A stretch of 64,000 nt of DNA, taken from contig NZ_JABBDX010000003.1 in the NCBI RefSeq assembly GCF_012847335.1, positions 222,238-286,237 of the forward strand, read 5' to 3'. Made by a program: the position numbers and the translations under genes. Under the pieces are notes generated by a model. It was not told the origin of the DNA. It searched no databases and was given only the letters and a program-made list of their open reading frames with translations. Positions 55,727 through 64,000 of this stretch are shown piece by piece. The stretch is from Psychrobacter sp. MF31. Lineage in GTDB: Bacteria > Pseudomonadota > Gammaproteobacteria > Pseudomonadales > Moraxellaceae. Position 1 is the stretch's first letter, and each line of letters begins with the position of its first letter.

Positions 55727-57619
55727 ATGCAAGAACAAGACAACCCACCCGCCCGCGTCGATATGGACATTGACCATCCTAATTCGACTATCCATGAGCA
55801 AGCGGTGCAAGCTGAAGTCCCGCCAACTGCCGATGCGGCAGTGGCTAACAATACGGCGATTGATGAGACTTTGGTCAATCAAGAGCCGGTCGAGATCATC
55901 GAGGATTCGGCAGCGCCTGAAGTCATTCCAGCAGCGGTGGTTGAGCCTGAAACGACGGCGCCTGTCATTGAGCGCGAGTCGATGGGATTTGATGTCATCG
56001 TCGTCGGCGGTGGTCCTGCCGGATTGTCCGCTGCCATTCGCTTGCGTCAGTTGGCGCTTGCAGCTGGCAATGATGAGTTTAGCGTTTGTGTCGTTGAAAA
56101 AGGCTCAGAGTTTGGCGCTCATATTTTATCAGGCGCAGTGATTGAGCCGCGAGCGCTTGATGAGCTGATCCCTGACTGGAAAGAAAAAGGCGCGCCATTA
56201 AACGTTCGGGCGACCCAAGACCGCGTTTATATGCTCAGTTCTGCCAAGCGCGGCTCGCAGCTTTTGCACTCGGTCGTCCCTGAAAGCATGCACAATACAG
56301 GCAACTATATCGTCTCTCTTGGCAACGTGGTGCGCTGGCTTGCCCAACAAGCCGAAGCGCTTGAAGTGATGATGTTCCCAGGATTTTCCGCCGCGGACAT
56401 TCTTTACAATGACGATGGCTCGGTAAAAGGTATTTTAACTGGCGATATGGGTGTTGCCGCCGATGGCACGCCAAAATCAAGCTTTGAGCCGGGTTATGAG
56501 CTGCTTGCAAAATATACCATTTTTGCTGAAGGCAGCCGTGGTCATTTAGGAAAGCGCCTTATCAGCCGCTTTAGCCTTGATAAAGACAGCGATCCGCAGC
56601 ATTATGGCATCGGTCTTAAAGAGCTTTGGGAAATTGATCCTGCTAAACATGAAGAAGGCGTGGTGATGCACGGCTCAGGCTGGCCATTGAATGAAACAGG
56701 ATCATCGGGCGGCTGGTGGTTGTATTTTGCCGAAAACAACCAAGTCAGCTTTGGTCTTGTGATCGATTTGTCCTACTCAAACCCTTATATGTCACCGTTT
56801 GATGAATTGCAGCGCTTAAAATTGCATCCTCTCATTCGCAACATTTTAGAGGGCGGCAAGCGTCTTTCTTATGGAGCGCGGGCATTAACCAAAGGCGGAT
56901 TAAACTCCCTACCAAAGCTGACCTTCCCAGGTGGCGTATTGGTTGGTGATGATGCTGGATTTTTAAACCCTGCCAAAATCAAAGGCACGCATACAGCGAT
57001 GAAATCAGGAATGCTTGCTGCTGAAGCCATCTTTGAGGCAATCAGCGACAACCGCTTCCATGATGAAGCCACCGCTTATACCGCCAAATTTAAAGATTCT
57101 TGGTTGTTTGAAGACAATTTTGCGGCGCGAAACTTCTCCCCTGCCATGCACCGGATGGGTCAATGGATGGGCGGCGCTTACAACTATATCGAGCAAAACT
57201 TGATGGGCGGTCAGTCGTTCTTGACGATTCATGACACCCTTCGCGATTATGACCAGCTTGATCGCGCGGATCATGCGTTTGCCCCTGATTATCCGCGCCC
57301 TGATGGCAAGCTGACTTTTGATAAATTGTCCTCGGTGTTTATTTCTAACACCAACCACGCCGAAAATCAGCCAGTTCATTTAAAATTGACTGACCCAACC
57401 GTTCCGGTTGCCATCAATTTGCCATTATATGCCGAACCTGCAAGGCTTTATTGTCCCGCCGGCGTTTATGAAGTGGTTCAAGAAAATGATGGCGCCAAAT
57501 TTGTGATCAACGCGCAAAACTGCGTTCATTGCAAAACTTGTGACATCAAAGACCCTTCACAAAACATCACTTGGGTGACTCCTGAAGGCGGCGGTGGTCC
57601 TAACTATCCAAATATGTAA
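55727..57619 (+). CDS. etfD: Electron-transfer flavoprotein:ubiquinone oxidoreductase
   Basis: Inner-membrane flavoprotein with a 4Fe-4S cluster that passes electrons from ETF to ubiquinone, tying fatty and amino acid oxidation to respiration. FAD motif IVVGGGPAGLSAAIRLRQ begins at about residue 91. The ETF-QO body includes DDAGFLNPAKIKGTHTAMKS. The C-terminal cluster motif CVHCKTCDIKDPSQNI is complete. An unusual acidic, Ala/Pro/Val-rich extension of about 85 residues precedes the FAD domain; bacterial relatives start near the FAD motif. ATG 55727 follows TTAGGAGTAGGT, which is strong, so the extension is really translated. The protein is 630 aa. Confidence 0.92.
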   Translation: MQEQDNPPARVDMDIDHPNSTIHEQAVQAEVPPTADAAVANNTAIDETLVNQEPVEIIEDSAAPEVIPAAVVEPETTAPVIERESMGFDVIVVGGGPAGLSAAIRLRQLALAAGNDEFSVCVVEKGSEFGAHILSGAVIEPRALDELIPDWKEKGAPLNVRATQDRVYMLSSAKRGSQLLHSVVPESMHNTGNYIVSLGNVVRWLAQQAEALEVMMFPGFSAADILYNDDGSVKGILTGDMGVAADGTPKSSFEPGYELLAKYTIFAEGSRGHLGKRLISRFSLDKDSDPQHYGIGLKELWEIDPAKHEEGVVMHGSGWPLNETGSSGGWWLYFAENNQVSFGLVIDLSYSNPYMSPFDELQRLKLHPLIRNILEGGKRLSYGARALTKGGLNSLPKLTFPGGVLVGDDAGFLNPAKIKGTHTAMKSGMLAAEAIFEAISDNRFHDEATAYTAKFKDSWLFEDNFAARNFSPAMHRMGQWMGGAYNYIEQNLMGGQSFLTIHDTLRDYDQLDRADHAFAPDYPRPDGKLTFDKLSSVFISNTNHAENQPVHLKLTDPTVPVAINLPLYAEPARLYCPAGVYEVVQENDGAKFVINAQNCVHCKTCDIKDPSQNITWVTPEGGGGPNYPNM

Positions 57620-57634
57620 TTTCAAATTTGTTAT

Positions 57635-57667
57635 AAAAAACGCGCCCGTAATTGAGCGCGTTTTTTT
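57635..57667. terminator. Bidirectional terminator, ETF-QO / AGCS symporter
   Basis: CGCGC / GCGCG hairpin with A run before and T run after, between converging genes. Confidence 0.85.
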
Positions 57668-57683
57668 ATTATTCAGCAACTGA

Positions 57684-59180
57684 TCAGTCCCGCCAAGCAT
57701 CGCGGTTGGCTTCATTTTTTAGCTTTTTAAACTGATCAGGGTCAAATTTGATTTGATCGGCAGATTTGCCCTCGCGAAGTTGGCGCTCATAATCTCTAAG
57801 CACCCGCAGTGCCACCGGCGATAAAATCACAATCGCAATAAGGTTGGTCAATGCCATCAGTCCCATTGATAAGTCCGCAAAGTTCCAAATCGCAGGAAGG
57901 CTTGCAATCGCGCCCACAAACACCATCCCCAACACCAAAAACCGAAAAATCATGATCATCACATTGGCTTTTTTACTTCCAGAGATAAATTCAAGATTGG
58001 ATTCGCCATAGCTATAATTGGCAATGATGGAGGTGAATGAAAAAAAGAAAATCGCCACAGCAACAAAGGTCACGCCCCAATTGCCCACAAACTGCGACAA
58101 CGCCAACTGAGTCAACTGAATGCCTTCTTGCTCAACATTTGGATTGACCACGCCCGATAAAATGATGATGGCAGCGGTCGCCGAACAAATCACCAACGTG
58201 TCAATAAATACCCCAAGCATTTGCATAAATCCTTGAACTGCCGGATGATCAGGATAGCTTTTTGCGGTGGCGGCGGCATTTGGTGCTGACCCCATTCCCG
58301 CCTCATTGGAAAATAAGCCGCGCTTGATGCCGTTGACCATGGCTTGTGCAATACCATAGCCAATCACGCCACCTGCCGCTTGCTCAAAGCCAAATGCGGA
58401 CTTGACGATCAACGCAATCGCCGCTGGAAATTGCGATAAATTGCTGAAAATCACAAACAGTGCCAACAAGATATATAAAATTGCCATGGCAGGAACGATT
58501 TTACCGGCAAGTCTTGCTACCGATCGCAGCCCACCAAACACCACCGGCGCGGTAATTGCCACCAAAAACAGCCCCGTCAGCCACGTAGGAATCCCAAAAG
58601 CTTGCAAATTGGCTTGGGCAATTGTATTCGACTGAACGCCATTAAATGCCAGTCCAAACGCAATCAGCAAACAAACGGAAAAAAACACCGCCATCCAGCG
58701 CTGACCTAAGCCTTTTTCAATATAGTAAGCAGGACCTCCGCGATAGACATTATCCGAATGCGGCACTTTATAAGCTTGTGCCAACGTTGACTCGATGAAA
58801 CTTGTGGACATCCCAACAATCGCTGTCATCCACATCCAAAATACGGCGCCAGGACCGCCTAGATAAATGGCAATGGCAACCCCCGCCAAATTTCCCGTGC
58901 CAACCCTTGCGGCAAGCGAGGTCATCAGCGCCTCAAACGAGCTGATGCCGCCCTCTTTTTTACCTTGACCTGAGACTTTCAACAACCACCACATATGCCC
59001 AAAATGGCGAATCTGAATAAAGCGAGTCACTATCGTAAAATAAACCCCCGCCCCAATCAGTACAAACATTAATAACCCATACCAAGGATTACTGGCAATC
59101 AGCCACTCATTATTGCCCCAAATGATGCTGACCCCAAAATTTACGATGCGGTTAAACCACATCGTCAAGCTCTCGCCCAT
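57684..59180 (-). CDS. Alanine/glycine:cation symporter (AGCS family)
   Basis: 498 aa sodium:amino acid symporter with about eleven membrane segments. AGCS signatures: SLAARVGTGNLAGVA near residue 90, GGPAYYIEKGLG, NGIKRGLFSNEAGMGSAPN, and FFFSFTSIIANYSYGE. The substrate is probably alanine or glycine. ATG 59180 (MGESLTMWF) is used; a TTG 24 bp upstream is less likely, and GAGGTAAGTAAC precedes the ATG. It has a long AT-rich upstream region. Confidence 0.93.
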   Translation of the reverse strand: MGESLTMWFNRIVNFGVSIIWGNNEWLIASNPWYGLLMFVLIGAGVYFTIVTRFIQIRHFGHMWWLLKVSGQGKKEGGISSFEALMTSLAARVGTGNLAGVAIAIYLGGPGAVFWMWMTAIVGMSTSFIESTLAQAYKVPHSDNVYRGGPAYYIEKGLGQRWMAVFFSVCLLIAFGLAFNGVQSNTIAQANLQAFGIPTWLTGLFLVAITAPVVFGGLRSVARLAGKIVPAMAILYILLALFVIFSNLSQFPAAIALIVKSAFGFEQAAGGVIGYGIAQAMVNGIKRGLFSNEAGMGSAPNAAATAKSYPDHPAVQGFMQMLGVFIDTLVICSATAAIIILSGVVNPNVEQEGIQLTQLALSQFVGNWGVTFVAVAIFFFSFTSIIANYSYGESNLEFISGSKKANVMIMIFRFLVLGMVFVGAIASLPAIWNFADLSMGLMALTNLIAIVILSPVALRVLRDYERQLREGKSADQIKFDPDQFKKLKNEANRDAWRD

Positions 59181-59902
59181 GTTACTTACCTCAATTTCGC
59201 CCAAATTACCGTGGTTACTCAGACAATATTTTAGCGAAAAATGACCTAAAGAACTGTTTATGAATTTTATTAAACCAAATTTTAGTAAAAATCCTGTAAC
59301 TTTTTAAAGGCTCAGTAATTGTGGAGTAAAGCACGTTATTTAGATTTAAATTATAAACCTTCCTTATTTTTTATATAAATAGCTAAAACGATTCATTATG
59401 ATTACACTATTAATTAAATAGTGAAAACCTTTCTTAAAATAGGGTTTTGCTCTGAACCATAAAATTTCTTATAAGTTTCTAATGAATAAAGCTTAAGTTA
59501 CTTAAAGTAATTTAAAATTAATTATTGTTATATCGATAGATTTTGTATATATTCCTAATAAGTTTACATTGATTGAGCCTCAAATTTTGAGATTGAATCA
59601 AAAAAGTGATTGATGTTTTTGTGATTGCTAAAGCGATTTGTCAGGATGACAAGAGCCAAAAAGACAACGGAAAGTCCTGTAACGCTACCTTTCCTTGTCC
59701 ATGGTCATCATTATCAACAATTTTTGTTACAAAAGTTTGATACTGCTTGAGCTCTTAGATCATCAATAAAATTTTTAAGCATTGTTTGTTATTAATACAT
59801 TAGCGCCCAACGACAAATTTAGCCCAAGTTTTCTTATAAAAACCATAAAGCGCCCTACTGCATAAGCCGTCCAAGGCTGGACACAACAATAAGGAGTTGA
59901 TT
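59181..59902. other. Divergent intergenic region AGCS symporter / DUF485-actP
   Basis: 722 bp, very AT-rich. Contains the perfect palindrome CACTATT-AATTA-AATAGTG (59405-59423) nearer the AGCS gene, and the imperfect hairpin GACAACGGAAAG/CTTTCCTTGTC (59663-59699) nearer actP. No gene seen. The length suggests regulated control of both flanking operons. Confidence 0.5.
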
Positions 59903-60235
59903 ATGGATGATTCACAGGTCGAGCGAATTCTCAATAATCCAAAATTTCAAGAAATGGTCAGCAGAAAGCGCAAGCTTAGCTGGACATTAACCGCAATCAT
60001 GCTGGTGATTTACGTAGGCTTCATGCTACTCGTCGGCTACAACAAAGCTTTTTTGTCAAGTTCAGTGAGTGGCGGCGTCACCACTTGGGGGATTCCTTTA
60101 GGATTGGGAATTATTGTGCTGTCGTTTGTGCTTTGTGCGGTGTACTCGTATATCGCCAACCATAAGCTTGATCCGCTTAATGAAGACACCCTCAGAGAAG
60201 TTGAGGCCATCGCACATGAAAAAGGAATGCACTAA
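59903..60235 (+). CDS. DUF485 membrane protein
   Basis: 110 aa, two membrane helices (about 27-46 and 63-86) with a cytoplasmic-looking C-terminus. DUF485 (YjcH) proteins are coded directly upstream of acetate permease ActP across many bacteria, as here with 1 bp between stop and start, so a partner or accessory subunit is likely. ATG 59903 follows AAGGAGTTGATT, a strong site. Confidence 0.88.
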   Translation: MDDSQVERILNNPKFQEMVSRKRKLSWTLTAIMLVIYVGFMLLVGYNKAFLSSSVSGGVTTWGIPLGLGIIVLSFVLCAVYSYIANHKLDPLNEDTLREVEAIAHEKGMH

Positions 60236-60236
60236 G

Positions 60237-61952
60237 ATGAAAGGGATATCTCTTAACGCACTATTTCTCGCCATCATAGGGTTTTTTGCCTCAGGATTGG
60301 CAATGGCTGCTCCTGATTTGGGAGTAGCTGAGCAACAAGCGACCAACTGGCATGCGATCATCATGTTTATGATTTTCGTAGGCTTTACCTTAGTTATTAC
60401 CAAATGGGCGGCAAAACAAACCCAATCTACCGAAGACTTTTATACGGCAGGTGGCGGCATCAGCGGCTTTCAAAACGGTTTGGCGATTGCAGGCGACTAT
60501 ATGTCGGCGGCGTCATTTTTGGGAATTTCAGCGCTGGTTTTCAGCTCAGGATTTGACGGTCTGCTCTACTCGCTAGGCTTTATGGTCGGCTGGCCAATCG
60601 TCCTATTTTTGGTCGCTGAGCGCCTTCGTAACCTTGGGCGTTTTAACTTATCGGATGTAGTGTCTTTTCGCTTAGAAGAAAAACCAGTTCGAACCCTTGC
60701 GGCTTTTAGCTCGCTTGTTGTTGTGGCATTTTACTTGATCGCTCAGATGGTCGGCGCAGGTCAGCTGATCAAGTTGCTGTTTGGTTTGAACTACAACATC
60801 GCGGTGATCGTGGTTGGTCTTTTGATGACCGCTTACGTATTGTTTGGTGGCATGCTTGCGACCACTTGGGTACAGATCATTAAAGCGGTCTTGCTACTAA
60901 GTGGTGCGACCTTTATGGCATTCATGGTCATGAAAGCGGTTGACTTTAGCTTTAGCAACATGTTTACCGAATCCATTGGCGTTTACAGTGAAGCTCATAA
61001 AATTAGCTTGAGCGAGGCGACCAAAATCATGGGACCTGGCAAACTGACCGAAAATCCCATTGACGCGTTGTCGTTGGGGCTGGCTTTGATGTTTGGTACC
61101 GCAGGACTTCCTCACATCCTCATGCGCTTTTTCACTGTAAAAGACGCCAAAGAAGCGCGCAAATCGGTCGTCGTTGCTACTGGCTTCATCGGTTATTTTT
61201 ATCTACTCACCTTTATCATCGGCTTTGGCGCGATCTTATTTGTGTCCAACAACCCGCAATTCCTTGATTTAGCAAAAGCGGCAATGACGGGCAACTTGGA
61301 GCTGATCGGCGGCAACAACATGGCGGCGGTTCACTTAAGTGACGCGGTTGGCGGCGACTTGTTCATGGGCTTTATTTCAGCGGTGGCATTTGCGACCATT
61401 CTTGCGGTTGTTGCAGGATTGACGCTGTCAGGCGTTTCTGCCATCTCGCATGACCTTTATGCCAACGTCTTTAAAAAAGGTCAAACAACGCCAGCATCAG
61501 AGCTTAGAATGTCACGAATTGCCACCATTGGTCTTGCTATTTTTGCCATCATTTTGGGCGTATTGTTTGAAAAGCAAAACGTTGCCTTCATGGTGGGTCT
61601 TGCGTTCTCCGTTGCTGCTTGTGCCAACTTCCCAGTGCTTGTTTTATCAATGTTCTGGAAAGGTTTGACCACTCGCGGTGCGGTGATTGGCGGCGTGGTG
61701 GGCTTGGTTGGTGCAGTAATCTTGATTGTCTTATCAAAAGCCGTCTGGGTAGATACGCTTGCTATTTCAGAAACTGCACCAAACCCATTTAATGGTCCTG
61801 CCCTCTTTGCTATGCCATTATCGTTCCTTTGCTGCTGGTTTTTCTCAATCACAGACAAAACTGCCCGCGCTGAAGCTGAGCGTAAAGCCTTTGATGCGCA
61901 GTTTGTTCGCTCGCAAACCGGAATTGGCATCTCAGGAGCTTCTGACCATTAA
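60237..61952 (+). CDS. actP: Cation/acetate symporter
   Basis: Sodium:solute symporter (SSS) family, 571 aa. Cleavable signal peptide ([17 protein letters not shown]..., then SGLAMAAP), as in E. coli ActP. Next comes the conserved [20 protein letters not shown] stretch with YMSAASFLG, a classical SSS sodium-site region. [25 protein letters not shown] is typical for ActP. About 13 membrane segments. The start at ATG 60237 lies one base after the DUF485 stop. It is the second gene of a DUF485-actP unit. Confidence 0.93.
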   Translation: MKGISLNALFLAIIGFFASGLAMAAPDLGVAEQQATNWHAIIMFMIFVGFTLVITKWAAKQTQSTEDFYTAGGGISGFQNGLAIAGDYMSAASFLGISALVFSSGFDGLLYSLGFMVGWPIVLFLVAERLRNLGRFNLSDVVSFRLEEKPVRTLAAFSSLVVVAFYLIAQMVGAGQLIKLLFGLNYNIAVIVVGLLMTAYVLFGGMLATTWVQIIKAVLLLSGATFMAFMVMKAVDFSFSNMFTESIGVYSEAHKISLSEATKIMGPGKLTENPIDALSLGLALMFGTAGLPHILMRFFTVKDAKEARKSVVVATGFIGYFYLLTFIIGFGAILFVSNNPQFLDLAKAAMTGNLELIGGNNMAAVHLSDAVGGDLFMGFISAVAFATILAVVAGLTLSGVSAISHDLYANVFKKGQTTPASELRMSRIATIGLAIFAIILGVLFEKQNVAFMVGLAFSVAACANFPVLVLSMFWKGLTTRGAVIGGVVGLVGAVILIVLSKAVWVDTLAISETAPNPFNGPALFAMPLSFLCCWFFSITDKTARAEAERKAFDAQFVRSQTGIGISGASDH

Positions 61953-61973
61953 TCGTTAATCGCCAGTGAATAT

Positions 61974-62003
61974 AAAAAAGCCCTCAGCAATTGAGGGCTT
62001 TTT
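61974..62003. terminator. Bidirectional terminator, actP / rhomboid
   Basis: GCCCTCA-GCAAT-TGAGGGC hairpin with A and T runs on either side, between converging genes. Confidence 0.9.
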
Positions 62004-62031
62004 ATTATTTTGAATACCCTGACCAGCGTTT

Positions 62032-62652
62032 TTATTTCAGTAATTTTTGCTGTGAGTTATAAGTCAGCGTGAGCGATGGTTTAGACGTTGCACCAATCAG
62101 CAATCCGGCAAAAAGTCCTCCAAAATGCGCAGCGAATGAAATCCCAGATTGCGGCATCAAGCCCTCTTTAATGACCAACCAATACCCTGCTCCCATCACT
62201 AAGCAAGCCAACAAATAGCCCCAGCGCCGAGCAAATAGCGCCCCTCCAATCATAAAGCCGATCATCGCAAAGCAAAGTCCTGAGGCGCCAATATGGATCG
62301 ATAAAGGCGATCCTAACAGCCAAGTCATCAGCCCTGAAGCCACAATCAAAGTTAAAATCGTACGATAAGCATAGCGCTCAAACAAGCCAAATAAAAATAA
62401 AATTTGCAATAATAAAAAGCTATTTCCCATCAAATGGGTCAAATCAGCATGCATCGTCCAAGATGCAAAAATGCCTACCAAACTGCGCAAATCAACCGTT
62501 CTTGGGACAATACCAAAAATATTCCAAAGCCCAAACAATAGGGTTTTATTAACAAAAAACATGCTCCACATTGGTATAAATACAAACGCATAAATACCGA
62601 CCACTTGCCGTAGCCGGAGACCCAATAAGTAAAGTAATCGTTGCCAGTTCAT
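62032..62652 (-). CDS. Rhomboid family intramembrane serine protease
   Basis: 206 aa with about six membrane helices. The catalytic Ser124 in HIGASGLCF (GxSG motif) and His176 in AAHFGGLFAG form the dyad; HLMGNSFLLL (residues 73-82) gives the His/Asn oxyanion region. Typical small bacterial rhomboid; substrates unknown. ATG 62652 has no strong ribosome binding site; it lies 19 bp after the 5'-nucleotidase gene and may be read from its transcript. Confidence 0.87.
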   Translation of the reverse strand: MNWQRLLYLLGLRLRQVVGIYAFVFIPMWSMFFVNKTLLFGLWNIFGIVPRTVDLRSLVGIFASWTMHADLTHLMGNSFLLLQILFLFGLFERYAYRTILTLIVASGLMTWLLGSPLSIHIGASGLCFAMIGFMIGGALFARRWGYLLACLVMGAGYWLVIKEGLMPQSGISFAAHFGGLFAGLLIGATSKPSLTLTYNSQQKLLK

Positions 62653-62671
62653 GTGCTTTTAAAATGATAAG

Positions 62672-63730
62672 TTATCGATGTTTTATTTGCGAACGCGGTA
62701 CTGATAAATTTGGAACAAAACGCAGAGTTTTGGAATCTAATACCGCGTCAGAATGAGAATAGCGATTTAATAGCGAGGTCGACTGATAAGGCACCAGCGC
62801 CGTTGGGACAAAGTTTTTTGCCGCGTTAATATGATTGATTGAGTCATCAAAAAAGATATGCGGCGCAAAGGTCTTTAATACTGCCGTTTTATCCAATCCG
62901 CCTAAAAAAAATGCCATATCCACATCAACGCCCCAATTGCGAAGCGTTTTAATCGCTCGCAGGTCTGCGGGCGCATTACGAGCCGTCACCAACGCAATAC
63001 TTATTGGGCGCTCGGTCGGGCTTGCCGGAAGGCGCTCTTGCAATTTAGACAGCTTAATAAGTAGCTCGGCATAAGGACCTTTTTCAATCGGTAAATCGCG
63101 CATTTGAGCTTCACGATCATGAAACGCTTTGAGCCCTTTTTGCTGATATAACAGCTCTCCTGAATCATCAAAAAGTACAGCATCGCCATCAAAAGCAATC
63201 CTCAATTGATGGGTATCAAGCTGGTAGGTATTCACCGGAGTTGCATCCAAAATAGCACAAGCGCAAACGCCTGCATCGGCGACTTGCTGGGCATCCTCAC
63301 GATTGGTCGTTAAAAACAAATCAACTTTGAAATCTTCCATATAAGGTGCGACCGGACTGCCAGAAATAAATGCTGATCGTGAAATAGTTAAGCCATAATC
63401 GCGAATGGCGTTTAATACTTGAATTCCGGTGTCAGGGCTGCTTTTTGAAACGATAACCACCTCAACGAGTGGCGCGATCACCTTGGAATAAGCCGTTAGA
63501 CAAGTTTCACAATATTTATTTAAATTAAGTAGCGCTTGAATTAACGGAAATCCTGCCCCAATCTCAAGCTTATCGTTTTCACGCAGCGCCATATAATCAC
63601 GAAATTCTTTAATTGCCGTTTCAGGATTATTTTTTAACAGCTCAAGTAAATGGTTTTCCGATTCGGATAAATCAAAAAGTGCCGTTGCAGAAATTGCCAC
63701 AATCAAGGTATTCGTAAAATCAACTGCCAT
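62672..63730 (-). CDS. Cytosolic 5'-nucleotidase family protein
   Basis: 352 aa, matching the 5'-nucleotidase (NT5C1-like) family: FTNTLIVAISATALFDLSES at the start, RIAFDGDAVLFDDSGE in the middle (aspartate nucleophile region of the HAD-like fold), ALVTARNAPADLRAIKTL and HIFFDDSINHI. It likely dephosphorylates nucleoside 5'-monophosphates in salvage. ATG 63730. First of a two-gene minus-strand unit with the rhomboid gene. Confidence 0.87.
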   Translation of the reverse strand: MAVDFTNTLIVAISATALFDLSESENHLLELLKNNPETAIKEFRDYMALRENDKLEIGAGFPLIQALLNLNKYCETCLTAYSKVIAPLVEVVIVSKSSPDTGIQVLNAIRDYGLTISRSAFISGSPVAPYMEDFKVDLFLTTNREDAQQVADAGVCACAILDATPVNTYQLDTHQLRIAFDGDAVLFDDSGELLYQQKGLKAFHDREAQMRDLPIEKGPYAELLIKLSKLQERLPASPTERPISIALVTARNAPADLRAIKTLRNWGVDVDMAFFLGGLDKTAVLKTFAPHIFFDDSINHINAAKNFVPTALVPYQSTSLLNRYSHSDAVLDSKTLRFVPNLSVPRSQIKHR

Positions 63731-63843
63731 ACAAAGCTCACAAATTATTATTGTTTTAAAATTGGCAGTTTACCAATTAACAAGGATAGAGTAAGTAGCA
63801 ATTATTTAAAAGCAATATTAAAGCGCAACGAAACCCCACGCAT

Positions 63844-63877
63844 AAAAAAAGCCCCCTTCTTCTGAAGGGGGCTTTTG
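63844..63877 (-). terminator. rrn operon terminator
   Basis: AAAAGCCCCCTTC-TTCT-GAAGGGGGCTTTT is a perfect 13-bp stem with a further U run in the minus-strand transcript, just after the 5S gene. Confidence 0.92.
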
Positions 63878-63886
63878 GAATAAGGA

Positions 63887-64000
63887 GCTGACGATGACCT
63901 ACTCTCACATGAGCGAATCACACTACCATCGGCGCTACGACGTTTCACTTCTGAGTTCGGGAAGGGATCAGGTGGTTCCATCGCGCTGTTGTCGTCAGCA
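63887..64000 (-). rRNA. rrf: 5S ribosomal RNA
   Basis: The minus strand begins TGCTGACGACAACAG and contains the conserved core GGAACCACCTGATCC, CCGAACTCAGAAGTG and GCGCCGATGGTAGTG, ending GTAGGTCATCGTCAGC. The two ends pair (GCTGACGA / TCGTCAGC) to form helix I. The gene reaches the last base of the window and looks complete or lacks one or two bases. The 16S-23S part of the operon should follow beyond the window. Confidence 0.95.

Noticed and set aside
55500-55878. Overlapping open frames before and over the ETF-QO start as possible transposase remnant
   Set aside because: No transposase motif, terminal repeat or target duplication could be found; kept only as an unexplained intergenic stretch.
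61481-61930. 149-codon minus-strand frame inside actP
   Set aside because: Antisense to membrane-helix codons; composition is that of a shadow.

Overview
The window reads as a chromosomal segment of a gammaproteobacterium of the family Moraxellaceae, most likely Psychrobacter. The moderate-to-low GC, the dense core genes, protein details such as the fused NadM-Nudix enzyme, a DUF2788 protein and a TsdA-like cytochrome, and neighbourhoods shared with Acinetobacter and Pseudomonas (ibaG-murA-hisGDC, argS-SPOR, tig-clpP-clpX, cmoA-cmoB) all fit. The genus call is inference; no database search was possible. No CRISPR array, tRNA, intact insertion sequence or prophage is visible. One 5S rRNA, the tail of an rrn operon on the minus strand, closes the window.

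Layout. 1-2.9 kb: fabB (the window begins one base inside its start codon) and pabB, plus strand. 2.9-7.9 kb: minus-strand run ibaG-murA-hisG-hisD-hisC, joining a cell-wall step to histidine synthesis. 8.0-12.8 kb: esterase-like hydrolase, BON lipoprotein (DolP-like) and yraN on the minus strand, then rsmI and a PfkB-family kinase on the plus strand. 12.9-17.1 kb: metY and nfuA (minus), then nadM-Nudix and an SGNH hydrolase (plus, 2 bp apart). 17.1-18.1 kb: a small AT-rich accessory islet with an inverted-repeat element, one orphan gene and a gene remnant. 18.1-22.9 kb: type B L31, YceI protein, a lipoprotein, an FAD oxidoreductase and a LOG-family protein. 23.2-25.8 kb: phoBR with a clear Pho box, then dtd. 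26-31.2 kb: psd, an isochorismatase-family hydrolase and fadBA. 31.7-36.5 kb: ispA, a DUF72 gene, an AT-rich DUF2971 gene that looks acquired, sodB and rdgB. 36.6-40.3 kb: tig-clpP-clpX. 40.8-46 kb: a TsdA-like dihaem cytochrome, an orphan PTS EIIC-like permease, a SPOR protein and argS. 46.2-51.7 kb: DUF2788, cmoB/cmoA, msrA, tpm and a lytic transglycosylase. 51.7-57.6 kb: an acidic unknown protein, a DUF4062-like protein with a GTG start, murI, a DUF1285 protein and ETF-ubiquinone oxidoreductase. 57.7-63.7 kb: an AGCS amino-acid symporter, DUF485-actP, a rhomboid protease, a 5'-nucleotidase and the 5S rRNA.

How the genes fit together. Several modules serve a strict respirer living on fatty acids, acetate and amino acids: FadBA beta-oxidation, ETF-QO passing electrons to quinone, acetate uptake by ActP/DUF485 and an AGCS symporter. 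Fatty acid synthesis (FabB), phospholipid synthesis (Psd) and envelope upkeep (MurA, MurI, lytic transglycosylase, SPOR, BON lipoprotein) are also present. PhoBR appears to be autoregulated through a Pho box.

I found no convincing complete new system. The best leads are the AT-rich DUF2971 singleton (33.7-34.7 kb), the DUF4062-like two-domain protein (52.2-53.3 kb), the islet at 17.1-18.1 kb and the orphan EIIC-like permease. Several candidate operators and RNA leaders are also reported (phoB, sodB, rpmE2, hisD and fadB upstream regions). Genes whose longest open frame begins with an unlikely TTG or GTG were trimmed to the ATG with the better ribosome binding site, as noted in each entry.
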